Assembly: GCF_900172315.1 (NCBI RefSeq)
Contig: NZ_FWFV01000005.1
Span: forward strand, 124,001-188,000
DNA length: 64,000 nucleotides
Direction: 5' to 3'
Source: Palleronia marisminoris
GTDB taxonomy: Bacteria > Pseudomonadota > Alphaproteobacteria > Rhodobacterales > Rhodobacteraceae
Part shown: positions 35,272 through 44,994 of the stretch, piece by piece
How positions within the stretch are numbered: the first letter of the stretch is position 1
How the letters are laid out: every line of letters starts with the position of its first letter
Made by a program: the position numbers and the translations under genes
Notes under the pieces: model-generated
What the model was told of the DNA's origin: nothing
What the model saw: the letters and a program-made list of their open reading frames with translations, nothing else
Databases searched by the model: none

Positions 35272-36929
35272 TGCAGGCCGATTACGTCATCGTCGGCTCC
35301 GGCAGCGCCGGCTGCGCCATGGCTTACCGCCTGTCCGAGGCGGGCAAGTCGGTCATCGTCATCGAGCATGGCGGCACCGACATGGGCCCCTTTATCCAGA
35401 TGCCGGGCGCGCTGTCCTACCCGATGAACATGGCCCGCTACGACTGGGGCTATTCCAGCCAGCCCGAGCCGCACCTTGATGGCCGCCGCCTTGCCGCGCC
35501 GCGTGGCAAGGTGATCGGCGGGTCGTCCTCGATCAACGGGATGGTCTATGTGCGCGGCCACGCACGCGACTTCGATACCTGGCGCGACATGGGCGCCGAC
35601 GGTTGGGGCTATGCCGATGTGGTGCCCTACTACGAACGGCTCGAGAACTGGCACGAGCGTGGCCACGGCGGCGACCCCGACTGGCGCGGCAAGGACGGCC
35701 CGCTGCACGTCACGCGTGGGCGCATGGACAACCCCTTGACCCGCACCTTCATCGATGCCGGGCGTCAGGCGGGCTATGAAGTCACCGGCGACTACAACGG
35801 CGAAAAGCAGGAGGGGTTCGGCCCCTTCGACATGACCGTCTATCGTGGCCGGCGCTGGTCCGCGGCCAACGCCTACCTGCGGCCTGCGCTGAAGCGCAAG
35901 AACTGCACCATGGTTAACGCCTTCGCCCGTAAGGTCGTGATCGAGAACGGCCGCGCCACCGGCGTCGAGGTCGAGCGTGGCGGCAATGTCGAGATGATCG
36001 GCGCGACGTCCGAGGTGATCCTCGCCGCTTCGGCCTTCAACTCGCCAAAGCTCTTGATGCTCTCGGGGATCGGCCCGGCCGAGCACCTGCGCGAGCACGA
36101 TATCGAGGTGGTCGCCGACCGCCCCGGCGTCGGCCAGAACCTGCAGGACCACCTGGAGCTTTACCTGCAAGCCACGTCGAAACAGCCGGTCAGCCTGTTC
36201 CGCTACTGGAACCTGCTGGGCAAGGCCTATGTCGGCGCCCGCTGGCTCTTCACCAAGACCGGCCCCGGCGCGTCGAACCAGTTTGAAAGCGCGGCCTTCA
36301 TCCGCTCGGCCGCAGGCGTGGACTATCCCGACGTCCAGATCCACTTCCTGCCGATCGCCGTGCGCTACGACGGCAAGGCGGCGGCAGAGGGGCACGGCTT
36401 CCAAGCCCATGTCGGCCCCATGCGCTCGAAGTCGCGCGGGGCGGTGACGCTTGCCTCTGCCGACCCCAAGGACGCCCCGAACATCCTGTTCAACTACATG
36501 AGCCATGAAGACGACTGGCGCGACTTCCGCACCTGCATCCGCCTCGTCCGCGAGGTCTTTGGGCAGGAGGCCTTCGCCCCCTACTACGGCCACGAGATCC
36601 AGCCGGGCGCCGACGCGCAATCCGACGAGGCGCTGAACGCCTTCATCAAGGAGCACGTCGAGTCGGCCTACCACCCCTGCGGCACGGCAAAGATGGGCCG
36701 TGCCGACGATCCCATGGCCGTGGTCGATCCCGAGACCCGCGTGATCGGCGTCGAGGGACTGCGCCTCGCCGACAGCTCGATCTTTCCGCAGGTCCCGAAC
36801 GGCAATCTCAACGCCCCGTCGATCATGGTCGGTGAGAAGGCGGCCGATCACGTCCTCGGCAAGACGCCCCTGCCACCCTCCAACCGCGAGCCGTGGATGC
36901 ATCCGAACTGGCAGACCGAGCAGCGGTAA
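35271..36929 (+). CDS. betA: Choline dehydrogenase BetA
   Basis: Flavin-dependent GMC oxidoreductase converting choline to betaine aldehyde, 552 residues. The FAD-binding GSGSAG is near residues 9-14, GMC signature 1 lies in [20 protein letters not shown], and the C-terminal [11 protein letters not shown] contains the catalytic His. It completes the betI-betC-betB-betA operon, giving osmoprotectant synthesis from choline or choline-O-sulfate. Confidence 0.97.
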   Translation: MQADYVIVGSGSAGCAMAYRLSEAGKSVIVIEHGGTDMGPFIQMPGALSYPMNMARYDWGYSSQPEPHLDGRRLAAPRGKVIGGSSSINGMVYVRGHARDFDTWRDMGADGWGYADVVPYYERLENWHERGHGGDPDWRGKDGPLHVTRGRMDNPLTRTFIDAGRQAGYEVTGDYNGEKQEGFGPFDMTVYRGRRWSAANAYLRPALKRKNCTMVNAFARKVVIENGRATGVEVERGGNVEMIGATSEVILAASAFNSPKLLMLSGIGPAEHLREHDIEVVADRPGVGQNLQDHLELYLQATSKQPVSLFRYWNLLGKAYVGARWLFTKTGPGASNQFESAAFIRSAAGVDYPDVQIHFLPIAVRYDGKAAAEGHGFQAHVGPMRSKSRGAVTLASADPKDAPNILFNYMSHEDDWRDFRTCIRLVREVFGQEAFAPYYGHEIQPGADAQSDEALNAFIKEHVESAYHPCGTAKMGRADDPMAVVDPETRVIGVEGLRLADSSIFPQVPNGNLNAPSIMVGEKAADHVLGKTPLPPSNREPWMHPNWQTEQR

Positions 36930-37050
36930 GCGAAAGTGCACGCCACGCGCGACCAGCGGGGTCCGCTGGAAGACATTTTCGGGAACGGTCGCCCGCTGCA
37001 GCCGGACCGGTCGACCGCACTGCGGACGGGGTGGCGGCGGTCGGCGAACC

Positions 37051-37569
37051 TCAGCGCCCCCGCAGATCCCGGATGCGGATGGCGTCCAGGTTCACGGGAC
37101 GCCCGTTCTCGTCGAAGGGGGACTTGAACGAGAACGCGAACGACGACGTACCATGATCGTGAAGATGTTCGAGCCGTCGTACCCCTTGGCGCCATGTGGG
37201 GGGCGCTTTTCCGTCGTGCCACCAGAGAACGAGCGGAGGCCAACTCGGCTTCCTGAACCACTCCCGGCCCCGTTTGAGAGCCTGTGCGTGAAGACCGCTA
37301 TAGGTAAAGACGTAGAGGCTTTCGAGATCCTCCCAGAGGGACAGGGTTGCGGGTGACCACCCATCCCCCGCCTCGTCGTAGAACCGGGGATAGACCTCCT
37401 CTCCCCACGGCGAGGGTCCCGCATCCGAGGCATATCCCGATCGTGCGATCAGACCTTCCGTCCGATCCGCGAGCGCGAAGATCGGATCATTCAACTCGCG
37501 AAAGCCGTCATTTACCGGGCTGTCTGCCGGTCCGGCGAACTGTCCGAACGTATAGAGGGCGAGTGACAT
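37051..37569 (-). CDS. DUF3291 domain protein
   Basis: 172 residues of the DUF3291 family of unknown function. The segments LALYTFGQFAGPADSPVNDG, LIARSGYASDAGPSPWGEEV and LEHLHDHGTSSFAFSFKSPF match the family. The ATG at 37569 is chosen since family sequence begins immediately; 11 extra codons upstream are unlikely. It converges on betA; a hairpin without T-tract lies at 36953-36969 between them. The 276-bp gap on its other side holds nothing I recognise. Confidence 0.85.
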   Translation of the reverse strand: MSLALYTFGQFAGPADSPVNDGFRELNDPIFALADRTEGLIARSGYASDAGPSPWGEEVYPRFYDEAGDGWSPATLSLWEDLESLYVFTYSGLHAQALKRGREWFRKPSWPPLVLWWHDGKAPPTWRQGVRRLEHLHDHGTSSFAFSFKSPFDENGRPVNLDAIRIRDLRGR

Positions 37570-37845
37570 GTCGTGACGCGATCCCGAATGAGGCACCCTC
37601 AACCGATAGGGGATCGACGCTTCTCATGTCCATCTTGGACTCGGAACGTCCGATCGCTTCGCCATTGAAGCGGCCAGCACTACCCGCTGTGGCGCCGCAG
37701 TCCCGCGTCTAGTCCTTACTCGGCGATGCTGCAGCGACCGTGATCGGGCTTTCGCAAGATAAGCTTTCATCGCCCCCCTGGTCCTGCGGAGGCAGCGGCC
37801 AGGGGCGTTCCGCTAGCCGCGCCCCAGGTGACGAGGGCGTGCCCG

Positions 37846-38349
37846 TCAATCGCCGGTATGCGCGAGCCCTGACAGGGGCAGCCAGCCTTCCCATCCCGCC
37901 GCCCGGACCTTCTGCCAATCCCTGACGGCGTAGGGAAGGGGCCTGATCCCGCACTGCTCGGCCGGCAATTCGGTCAAGGCGCGCGAATGCGGTGCAGGCC
38001 AGGCGCGTATGGTGCGGACGTCGGTGGAGGCTGCAGCGGTAAAGCAGAAGTCGACCTTCGGCAGCGCGGCGATGTAGTGCCGGTGGACCCAGCCTGCATA
38101 GTGGCCGTCCTCGGCGGGGCACCACGATCCCTGGCACGCGCCGGTCACGACGATCCCGCAGGACCCGTAGGCAAGACGGGCGAGGATTGCCGCGTTCGTT
38201 CCCGGTCCCTCCCTGAGGTTCAGTCGGTCGTCGGAGGGGACGTTCACGACGCAGTGCTCGGAACCGGGCTCTACCGGGGCCGCGAGCAGGGGCGCGGCGG
38301 ACAGGAAGGCAAGGGTGAGCGCGAAGAAGGGCAGCGCGAATCTAGGCAC
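37846..38349 (-). CDS. Exported SH3-like domain protein
   Basis: About 167 residues with a signal peptide (FALPFFALTLAFLSAAPLLA) and one bacterial SH3-like domain with RLNLREGPGTNAAILARLAY and GWVHRHYIA. Four further Cys residues suggest disulfides in the periplasm. The start is given as GTG 38349 with a GAGG site seven bases upstream; in-frame ATGs at 38379/38382 would add eleven residues. Function unknown; such domains often bind cell-wall peptides. Confidence 0.75.
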   Translation of the reverse strand: MPRFALPFFALTLAFLSAAPLLAAPVEPGSEHCVVNVPSDDRLNLREGPGTNAAILARLAYGSCGIVVTGACQGSWCPAEDGHYAGWVHRHYIAALPKVDFCFTAAASTDVRTIRAWPAPHSRALTELPAEQCGIRPLPYAVRDWQKVRAAGWEGWLPLSGLAHTGD

Positions 38350-38571
38350 GGTAGACCTCGTGGATGGGCAGTGATGCATCACAGCCGATCTCTGGCTCCG
38401 GCCTTCGAAGCGGTCAAGTGGTGACGACAGGCTCGAACTTAGCGCGACGTCCGCTATGCGCGCGCCGACGATTCGAGCGCCGAGGTCTTCCCCGCTGCAC
38501 GATCCGCGTTCACCGGTGTTTGGAACCTCGTGGAAAGTCGCTCATTCTCCTTCGAAGGAGCGAAGCGAGCG

Positions 38572-39039
38572 ATGGAAACAGGCGTAAGCATCGATTGGGC
38601 GCAGGTGGTGGAGAGCCTCGTACGGGTCGTCGTCGCATTCGCTCTGGCAATTCCAGTTGGGTGGGAGCGGGAAAGCGGCACCTCGAGCGCCGGTCTGCGA
38701 ACGTTTCCCGTGGTCGCGATGGCCGCTTGCGGGTACGCCTTGATCGTGAAGACAATGCCCGATGCCACGGCGGATTCTCAGGCGCGCCTGCTTCAGGGTC
38801 TGCTGGCCGGGATCGGCTTCATCGGCGGTGGCGCGATCGTGAAGAACGGCTCGAACGTCCGCGGGATCGTGACGGCCGCGAGCATCTGGAATACCGGCGC
38901 GATAGGAGCTTCGGTGGCATATGGACGCGAGGAAATCGCCATCGTTCTCAGCCTGCTGAATTTCCTGACGTTGCTGGTGCTGACCCCTCTCGAGAAACAA
39001 CTCCACGACCCCGTGGAGGACGACGATGTCGAGCAGTAG
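38572..39039 (+). CDS. MgtC/SapB-family membrane protein
   Basis: 155 residues with four hydrophobic helices. Family markers are ALAIPVGWERE, SAGLRTFPVVAMAACGYALI and GIGFIGGGAIVKNGSNVRGI then TAASIWNTGAIG. MgtC-like proteins affect magnesium homeostasis and ATP synthase in pathogens; most environmental members have unknown roles. It lies upstream of the NUDIX and phosphate-permease genes, in the same direction. Confidence 0.9.
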   Translation: METGVSIDWAQVVESLVRVVVAFALAIPVGWERESGTSSAGLRTFPVVAMAACGYALIVKTMPDATADSQARLLQGLLAGIGFIGGGAIVKNGSNVRGIVTAASIWNTGAIGASVAYGREEIAIVLSLLNFLTLLVLTPLEKQLHDPVEDDDVEQ

Positions 39040-39116
39040 CCGAGCCTTCCAAAACGGAGAGGACTGGAGATGACGATACGCCTCTTCGGTTTTGGACACG
39101 GGCAAGGAGGATTCCC

Positions 39117-39590
39117 ATGATCCGCCGCCTCTGGACCGAATACATCCTTCCCGTCTTCCGCCGTCCGAACCGATACCAGGTCGCGGCCCTGTGTTGGCGT
39201 ATCGAGGACGACGTGCTGCAGATGCTTCTGCTGACGTCGCGCCAGACCCGGCGCTGGGTGTTGCCGAAGGGCTGGCCCATGGCTGGCTTCGGCGCACTGG
39301 ACACGGCGCGCGAGGAGGCCTGGGAAGAGGGCGGCGTCCGTCTCGAACAAGAGGGGCTCCACCTCGGCCGCTATTCTTATTCCAAGCGGATGCGCGGTGT
39401 GCCGGTTCGAACGGATGTCGATGTCTTCGCCGTCCGCGTGATCTCGGTCTCGGACAGCTTCCCGGAGGCCGCGGAACGCGAGCGCCGCTGGGTGACGCCC
39501 TCAGAGGCGGCGGAAATGGTGGACGAACACGACCTTGCTGCGCTACTGCGCGACGCCGCGCGATTGATCGCGCCGTCACACGACCACTGA
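39117..39590 (+). CDS. NUDIX hydrolase (DIPP-like)
   Basis: 157 residues. The NUDIX box is read as GWPMAGFGALDTAREEAWEE followed by GGV. The Gly at its start and the terminal EExG core are kept, but the first conserved Glu is Phe and the Arg of REUxEE is Glu, so catalytic competence should be tested. LPKGWP before the box resembles diphosphoinositol-polyphosphate phosphohydrolase-like members. ATG at 39117 has AAGGAGG upstream; the stop is 1 bp before the phosphate-permease gene, suggesting co-transcription. Confidence 0.85.
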   Translation: MIRRLWTEYILPVFRRPNRYQVAALCWRIEDDVLQMLLLTSRQTRRWVLPKGWPMAGFGALDTAREEAWEEGGVRLEQEGLHLGRYSYSKRMRGVPVRTDVDVFAVRVISVSDSFPEAAERERRWVTPSEAAEMVDEHDLAALLRDAARLIAPSHDH

Positions 39591-39591
39591 A

Positions 39592-41079
39592 ATGGACGAT
39601 CCATTGGCCGCTCCTGACAATTCCTATCGCTGGAAGACGCTCGACTCCGATCTGAACCGGGTCTCCCGCGTCGAGTCCGCGACGATGTTCGTGTCGCGTC
39701 CGCTTGTCGGCGTGGGTGTGTCGATGGTGGTGATCTTGGTCGCTGCCCTCGCTGCCGGGATCGTCACGTCGGGAGGGTCGGTCTTCGTCATCGTGGCTGC
39801 GGCCTTCGGGGCTTACATGGCCCTAAATATCGGCGCCAACGACGTGGCCAACAACATGGGGCCGGCTGTCGGGGCGAACGCCCTGTCGATGGTCGGAGCC
39901 ATCGCCATCGCGGCCATCTGCGAAACCGCAGGGGCGCTTCTGGCCGGGGGCGATGTCGTTTCGACGATCTCGAAAGGCATCGTCGCACCCGAGAGCTTCG
40001 CGGACCCCACGGGTTTCATGCTGTCGATGATGGCCGCGCTACTGGCGGCCGCGATCTGGGTGAACCTCGCCACGTGGATCGGGGCACCCGTATCGACCAC
40101 TCATTCCGTGGTGGGCGGTGTTCTGGGTGCCGGCGTTGCGGCGGCCGGGTTCGACGCCGTGTCGTGGCCGACGATGGGTGCGATCGCGGCGAGCTGGGTG
40201 ATCTCGCCGGTGCTGGGTGGGTTGATCGCCGCGGCGCTGCTTTCCCTGGTCAACTTCACCATCATTTATCGCGACGATCGGATCACGGCGGCTCGAACCT
40301 GGGTGCCGGTGCTCATCGGAGTCATGACGACAGCCTTCACCGCCTATCTGGCCGTGAAGGGTCTGAAGAAGGTGATCGACATCGAGCTGTTCGGAGTGAT
40401 CGCCATCGCCGTGCCAATGGGCGTGCTGTCCGCGCTGGCTGCAAGGCCGCTAGTGCGTCGTCAGTCCCGCACGCTTCCGAACGAGGAAAAGTCCCTCAAC
40501 GTGCTGTTCCGCCTGCCGCTGGTCGTTTCCGCCGCGCTCTTGTCCTTCGCGCACGGAGCAAACGACGTGGCCAATGCGGTGGGCCCCCTTGCGGCGATCG
40601 TCAGTGCCGAGGCAAGCGGTGCGGTCCAGGGGCAGGTCTCGATTCCGCTCTGGGTCATGCTGATCGGTGCCGCGGGCATCAGCTTCGGCCTGGTGCTGTT
40701 CGGCCCGAAGCTCATCCGCATGGTCGGCAACCAGATCACGAAGCTGAACCCGATGCGCGCGTATTGCGTGGCCCTCTCGGCGGCCGTCACCGTGATCGCT
40801 GCGTCGTGGTTGGGCCTGCCGGTCAGTTCCACGCATATCGCGATCGGCGGGATTTTTGGCGTGGGGTTCTACCGGGAGTGGGATGCAGAACAACGCGCAC
40901 GGGCCCGGAACAAGACGCGCCAGCCCGCCGAGAAGCTCGCCCGAGAGGAGCGCCGTCGCCGCAAACTGGTGCGGAGATCGCATTTCATGACGATCGCTGC
41001 CGCGTGGGTCATCACCGTACCTGCCGCAGCGCTGCTTTCCGCTGCCGCTTCGACGTTGCTGTTCTGGGTGACGACCTAG
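39592..41079 (+). CDS. Pit-family inorganic phosphate transporter
   Basis: 495-residue low-affinity phosphate permease with about ten helices and the duplicated Pit signatures: GANDVANNMGPAVGANALSM (near residue 82) and HGANDVANAVGPLAAIVSA (near 322), plus WIGAPVSTTHSVVGGVLGAG and GLPVSSTHIAIGGIFG. The N-terminal 40 residues form a cytoplasmic extension. It is the last chromosomal gene before the tRNA-Leu island. Confidence 0.95.
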   Translation: MDDPLAAPDNSYRWKTLDSDLNRVSRVESATMFVSRPLVGVGVSMVVILVAALAAGIVTSGGSVFVIVAAAFGAYMALNIGANDVANNMGPAVGANALSMVGAIAIAAICETAGALLAGGDVVSTISKGIVAPESFADPTGFMLSMMAALLAAAIWVNLATWIGAPVSTTHSVVGGVLGAGVAAAGFDAVSWPTMGAIAASWVISPVLGGLIAAALLSLVNFTIIYRDDRITAARTWVPVLIGVMTTAFTAYLAVKGLKKVIDIELFGVIAIAVPMGVLSALAARPLVRRQSRTLPNEEKSLNVLFRLPLVVSAALLSFAHGANDVANAVGPLAAIVSAEASGAVQGQVSIPLWVMLIGAAGISFGLVLFGPKLIRMVGNQITKLNPMRAYCVALSAAVTVIAASWLGLPVSSTHIAIGGIFGVGFYREWDAEQRARARNKTRQPAEKLAREERRRRKLVRRSHFMTIAAAWVITVPAAALLSAAASTLLFWVTT

Positions 41080-41298
41080 GGGCGCTCCATCACTCGCAGG
41101 AAAAGGAACAGCCCGGGTGCGGACCTCGGACCGAGATGTCCGTCACAAATCGGTCCGGAAGCATTGTAGAATGAGTGGTAGCACCCGACGCCGCACCAAC
41201 CCGGTGACGCGATGTCTCAAGGCATCTGGCGAGCGCATCACCGCGCCTGCGCCACACTGAAATACAGCTGACTTAAAGCGACGGGATAACAGGGGAAT

Positions 41299-41314
41299 TG
41301 GTGCCCAGGAGAGG
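41299..41314. repeat. attL: 16-bp copy of tRNA-Leu 3' end
   Basis: TGGTGCCCAGGAGAGG here is identical to the last 16 bases (complement) of the tRNA-Leu gene at 54287-54302, but the sequence on either side is not tRNA-like. It is the left attachment site of an island integrated into the tRNA. The rest of 41080-41298 shows no gene. Confidence 0.9.
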
Positions 41315-41420
41315 CACGGAGTTTCTCCCTTATCCCTTCTTGGTAAGCAAGTCAAAGACCAGGTTTGCAAGGGAATATCTGGCTTGTGACTCGACGTATG
41401 GTCGCAAAGGGTGCATGAGG

Positions 41421-41442
41421 TGGCCCACCAAATGGCCCACCA
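41421..41442 (+). repeat. Paired 10-bp direct repeats near attL
   Basis: Two copies of TGGCCCACCA at 41421-41430 and 41433-41442, start-to-start distance 12 bp. A similar pair with the same 12-bp period lies near attR at 54234-54255. They are candidate arm-type binding sites for the integrase. Confidence 0.6.
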
Positions 41443-41463
41443 GATGCGAGCGAGATTTCGATC

Positions 41464-42828
41464 ATGGCGATACACAAACTGACGGATTGGGAGGTCCGCA
41501 ACGCTACGGGCGAACGGTCTGACGGGGGCCAGCTTTACCTGAAGGTCACCCCGGCAGGATCACGATCTTGGGTCTTCCGCTGGACCGTCGAGGGAAAGCG
41601 CTGTCGGCGCGGCTTGGGTGCATACCCCGGCGTAAGCTTGGCTCTGGCTCGTGCAACTGCCGCCGAGTGGCGTCAGCGGCTCGCTGAGGGAGGGGACATT
41701 CGAGAGAGGACGAAGCCTGCAAAGGCCGAGACTTTTGCTGAGGCTACTGCGAAGCTCTTCGAGCTGAAGCAAAGCGCCCTCAAGGGCGGTGGCGAGGCAG
41801 GGAGGTGGATGTCGACTCTGAACCATCACGCGCTCAGCCGCCCCTTCGCGGCAAAGGCTGTGGCAGAGATTGTGCTGGCCGATGTGGTGGAGATCGTCCG
41901 CCCGGTATGGGAGCGTGATGTCGGGCGGAAGCTTCTCAACAAGATCGGGCAAGTTATGGAGAACGCGCGAGGGAGGGATGCCCGAGTCCTCGCCGATGTT
42001 GAAAAGCTCGCCAAGGCACAACTTCCACAGGTTCGGCGCAGAAGCGTTAATCACCCTGCTCTGGCGTGGCGCGATATGCCTAGCCTCTGGGCAAGCGCGG
42101 GTGACGATGTGAAGGGCCTGAGTTTCCGATTTTACCTGCTCAACGTTCCCCGCGTCGCAAACGTCACGCGAGCGCGGTGGGGTGAGGTGGACTGGGAGGC
42201 GGGGGTCTGGGACATTCCCCCAGAAAACATGAAGTCGGAGGAGCCTTTCGCTGCGCCCCTGTCGCGGCAGTCTGTCGACATCTTGCGCGAGGCAAAGCGG
42301 CGCTGGGGTAGCTCTCCCGATGACTACATATTCCCCGACGAAGATGCATATAAGCATGGTCGGGTGTCCGAGAATGCGTGGGGAAACTGGCTCAAGGAGG
42401 GCGGCTGGCCTTCGACGTGCGGTAAGATCGCCGTCCCACACGGCTTCCGGGCGACATTTGGAACGTGGTGTGGCGACGAGGAAATCTGCAGTCGGGTCAT
42501 GCAAAAGCGGTGCATCCAGCACAAGGTCGAGTCGCCGCAGGATGCCGCATACCTACGGTCGCAGCTCTTGCGTCCCCGTCGTGATATTATGCAGGCGTGG
42601 GCCGATCACGTTACTTCCAGCGAGGCGGAGCGGAAAGCTCGACGCGAGGAAGCGGAGCGGTCCAGGAAGCGTCTCGCCGTGCTCCATCCGTCCCGGCCGG
42701 GAGGCGATCTTGATTGGACCTATGCCGACGTCCTCAAGTGGTCCCGCCAGACCGAGCCTAGTTACGAACCCGACTTGCCTAGCCATCAGGAGTTGGAGCG
42801 GTGGGCGCGTGGAGACGGTATCGACTGA
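41464..42828 (+). CDS. int: P4-type tyrosine integrase of the tRNA-Leu island
   Basis: 454-residue site-specific tyrosine recombinase. An N-terminal DUF4102-type arm-binding domain (LTDWEVRNATGERSDGGQLY, then RRGLGAYPGVSLALARATA) is followed by a core-binding and a catalytic domain. Catalytic residues visible are Arg230 (in NVPRVANVTRARW), the HGFR motif at 326-329 and Tyr363 (in PQDAAYLRS). It lies 150 bp inside attL and points into the island, the common layout for tRNA-targeting elements. Confidence 0.94.
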   Translation: MAIHKLTDWEVRNATGERSDGGQLYLKVTPAGSRSWVFRWTVEGKRCRRGLGAYPGVSLALARATAAEWRQRLAEGGDIRERTKPAKAETFAEATAKLFELKQSALKGGGEAGRWMSTLNHHALSRPFAAKAVAEIVLADVVEIVRPVWERDVGRKLLNKIGQVMENARGRDARVLADVEKLAKAQLPQVRRRSVNHPALAWRDMPSLWASAGDDVKGLSFRFYLLNVPRVANVTRARWGEVDWEAGVWDIPPENMKSEEPFAAPLSRQSVDILREAKRRWGSSPDDYIFPDEDAYKHGRVSENAWGNWLKEGGWPSTCGKIAVPHGFRATFGTWCGDEEICSRVMQKRCIQHKVESPQDAAYLRSQLLRPRRDIMQAWADHVTSSEAERKARREEAERSRKRLAVLHPSRPGGDLDWTYADVLKWSRQTEPSYEPDLPSHQELERWARGDGID

Positions 42829-43427
42829 CAGCCGTCCCAAGCGCAACCGCAGTGCCCTGCCGGTCGAACGCTTGCCTCAACCGGTACTGTCTTCGCTCTG
42901 GTGGCTGGCGCGGACACGGTGAAAGGCGTGCAGCGCAGGCTCGGCGGGCGAGGGCGACCGTCCTTTTACACTCACCAAAGGTGGTGGCCATCGAGGTCGA
43001 GCAGCATTGCTGGCGCCACACTCGACAGGCTCGGATAAGCCTGTAGTCGCGGTCGCCCAATGTCACAATTTCGTGATATCTGAGCATTTTTGCTGCATTA
43101 GGTCAAGCGTGTTGATGCTTAAAGAAACGGTCAGCTCCACGCTTCTATGCGCTCTAGACCGAGCAGTGTACTGATAAACATACAGAATAACCTATATCCT
43201 TGCGGAAATGCGGCATGCTTGGACGTCGCTATAAGTGTCAAGCGATTGTTCACATTCATACATTCTGCCGTTTGTCAACGGATCATTGCGGATTCTCCTG
43301 ACTTGTGGCATAAACCATCACATAACAGGAGAGACTGGCATGCCGTTCGCGAGCGGCAGGTTGGTCCATCATCATCACAGAGCTGCGGTGCTCCGTCAGC
43401 TCTCTCCATCCCGCAAGGAGACCACCC
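42829..43427. other. Intergenic region after the integrase, no gene recognised
   Basis: About 600 bp with no convincing coding sequence. The second half is A+T-richer and holds a probable promoter zone near 43270-43312 (TTGTCA at its start, GTGGCATAAAC near its end) and an AGGAG-type site before 43340. Short open frames here have poor composition. An excisionase gene would be expected in such a position, but I cannot identify one. Confidence 0.4.
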
Positions 43428-43637
43428 GTGTCCCAAGTCCGCCTGTCGGCGGTCGCGGAGGCTATGAGCTGGTCAGAGACAGAGCTGCGCGTCGTCCGCC
43501 GCGTCCTGTCCTGCCCCGTAGCCACCCGCCGCCGCGCCTACGTCGCCGTCGAGCCAATCTTAACATGGCTCAAAACAATCATCCGCGTCTCTCCAGCCCA
43601 AGAGCTGGCCATCCGCACCGCTGCCGAGGAAATCTAA
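43428..43637 (+). CDS. Small island protein of unknown function
   Basis: 69 residues; GTG start with AAGGAG upstream. The sequence has an HTH-like first half (LSAVAEAMSWSETELRVVRR) and ends with the helix VSPAQELAIRTAAEEI. It could be a small DNA-binding or excisionase-like protein, but no family is recognised. It is followed directly by the next gene (TAAGTG), so the two are translationally linked. Confidence 0.5.
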   Translation: MSQVRLSAVAEAMSWSETELRVVRRVLSCPVATRRRAYVAVEPILTWLKTIIRVSPAQELAIRTAAEEI

Positions 43638-43997
43638 GTGACAACTGCAAACCTGACACCCGAACGCCAAATGCGCCTCCTACAGGCTCAGGCACGAGCC
43701 GACCGCAAGCTGACGAATTATCCTGATCGACTGCGGGACATTCTGCTTGGCGCCGTACTCGACACGCCATCTGGTCGAGCTTTCGTTCTGGGAACGGCTG
43801 AAATCCCCGGCGATGACGAACTGATTGACGAATTGTGGAGTACGTCAACCGGGGTCGATTTGCGCGCCATCCTTGAAGACCATCAGGCGTCCGCTCCCGC
43901 CAATGCCGCCGAGGCCGCGAAGGCTGAGATTCTGGCGATCCAGAACCCAGCGCAGAGGATGGCGGCAGCTCGTCGGGCAGGAATCGCGGGGCTATGA
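43638..43997 (+). CDS. Island protein of unknown function
   Basis: 119 residues, mostly helical, Ala/Asp rich, with GTG start immediately after the stop of the preceding gene. The C-terminal motif IQNPAQRMAAARRAGIAGL is preceded by an acidic linker. No domain is recognised. It overlaps the terminase-like gene by four bases and belongs to one polycistron with its neighbours. Confidence 0.6.
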   Translation: MTTANLTPERQMRLLQAQARADRKLTNYPDRLRDILLGAVLDTPSGRAFVLGTAEIPGDDELIDELWSTSTGVDLRAILEDHQASAPANAAEAAKAEILAIQNPAQRMAAARRAGIAGL

Positions 43998-44503
43998 ACC
44001 TCCCCGACCCATCCATCCCGATCCCGGACGCCCGGAGGGAAGAGTATTGTTCCCTGCGGGCGTTGGGCGCCGGGCGCACTGAAGCCTACGTCGCTGCAGC
44101 GCCGCTGGGCGGCAAGCCCGCCCGATCTAGCGCCAAGTCTTGTGCGTATCGTTGGGAACAGGACCCGGTTGTCTGCGCCCGGATCGAGTACCTAGCTGCT
44201 GACAGACGCTCAGACGCGCCACAGACGGCTATCCTGCTGGACCGGCCCGCCGCCATCCTGCCAGCCATGAGGCGGCTGAGCGAGGCGCTGAGCGCCGCTG
44301 CGACGCGTCTGGCGGCAGAGGGGGCATCCGAGAACGATCTAGCGGCCCTGCGGTCCACACTGAGCGCCCATTCAGCCCGCGCACTGGAAATCGAGCGCCT
44401 ATGCGACGCGCCGGAACAAGAGGCCCCCGCTGCTGGCAAGCGCATCGACCCGAGCCGCATACCACGAGGTGGCCGACATGCCTGCCAGTGCCCCGCCAAG
44501 TGA
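43994..44503 (+). CDS. Terminase small-subunit-like protein
   Basis: 169 residues. The N-terminal part REEYCSLRALGAGRTEAYVA, a spacer, then SSAKSCAYRWEQDPVVCARI and EYL resembles the helix-turn-helix of phage terminase small subunits (the pattern x-YL-x-A-x-A-AxxAG ... NPxVxxRIxxL). A long helical region follows (residues 75-135). No large terminase is present, so it may be a packaging-redirecting or regulatory protein as in satellite elements. Similarity is judged by eye. Confidence 0.5.
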   Translation: MNLPDPSIPIPDARREEYCSLRALGAGRTEAYVAAAPLGGKPARSSAKSCAYRWEQDPVVCARIEYLAADRRSDAPQTAILLDRPAAILPAMRRLSEALSAAATRLAAEGASENDLAALRSTLSAHSARALEIERLCDAPEQEAPAAGKRIDPSRIPRGGRHACQCPAK

Positions 44504-44882
44504 CGACCTGGACTCCCTCGCCCAAGTCCTGATCGACGGGCTTCTGGCGGTCGAGGCCGCACTTACGGCGCGCAAGGTCGGCCCGCAGCTCAAAACCCTA
44601 CTGCGCAACGCCGACACAGCCAGCTTGACCGGAAAGCGCCTTGCCGGCGAGCTGCGACGGTCCCGCCGATCTACCCCCGCCGAGCCAACCGACGGATGCC
44701 GAACGGCTGAGGAATACGCGCCTTTGATGGCCCTTATCCTAGGCGAGGTCTGCCCCTTTTGTCGGGGCATCTGCGACCCTCCCCGGAATCTGCTCGGCGA
44801 GATCGTCGAGCGCCCTGCGCACGTCGATGTGCAAGAGCTTTGCCAGCGATATTGGGCGGAACGGTCGAATAAGCCCCATTAG
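44469..44882 (+). CDS. Island protein of unknown function
   Basis: 137 residues (GTG at 44469; an ATG at 44478 is also possible), starting inside the end of the preceding gene. A helical N-terminal half (VLIDGLLAVEAALTARKVGP) is followed by CPFCRGIC, a four-residue-spaced Cys pair that could bind metal. No family is recognised. Confidence 0.5.
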   Translation: MADMPASAPPSDDLDSLAQVLIDGLLAVEAALTARKVGPQLKTLLRNADTASLTGKRLAGELRRSRRSTPAEPTDGCRTAEEYAPLMALILGEVCPFCRGICDPPRNLLGEIVERPAHVDVQELCQRYWAERSNKPH

Positions 44883-44994
44883 CGAGATTGCGCGTTCCGA
44901 GCCGCGCAATAGCCGGATAGACAGCCCCCCGCTCCATCTTCCGGCACAATAGGGATGCTTGCCCTACGGCGCCCCGGCGTCCTGATCGTGGGCC

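Noticed and set aside
38364-39116. Upstream extension of the NUDIX frame
   Set aside because: It overlaps the MgtC-like gene in another frame; the ATG at 39117 has an excellent ribosome-binding site.
43340-43726. ORF with AGGAG site before ATG 43340
   Set aside because: Its sequence turns Pro/Arg rich and overlaps two better-supported genes at 43428 and 43638 in other frames; the site may instead belong to a leader.
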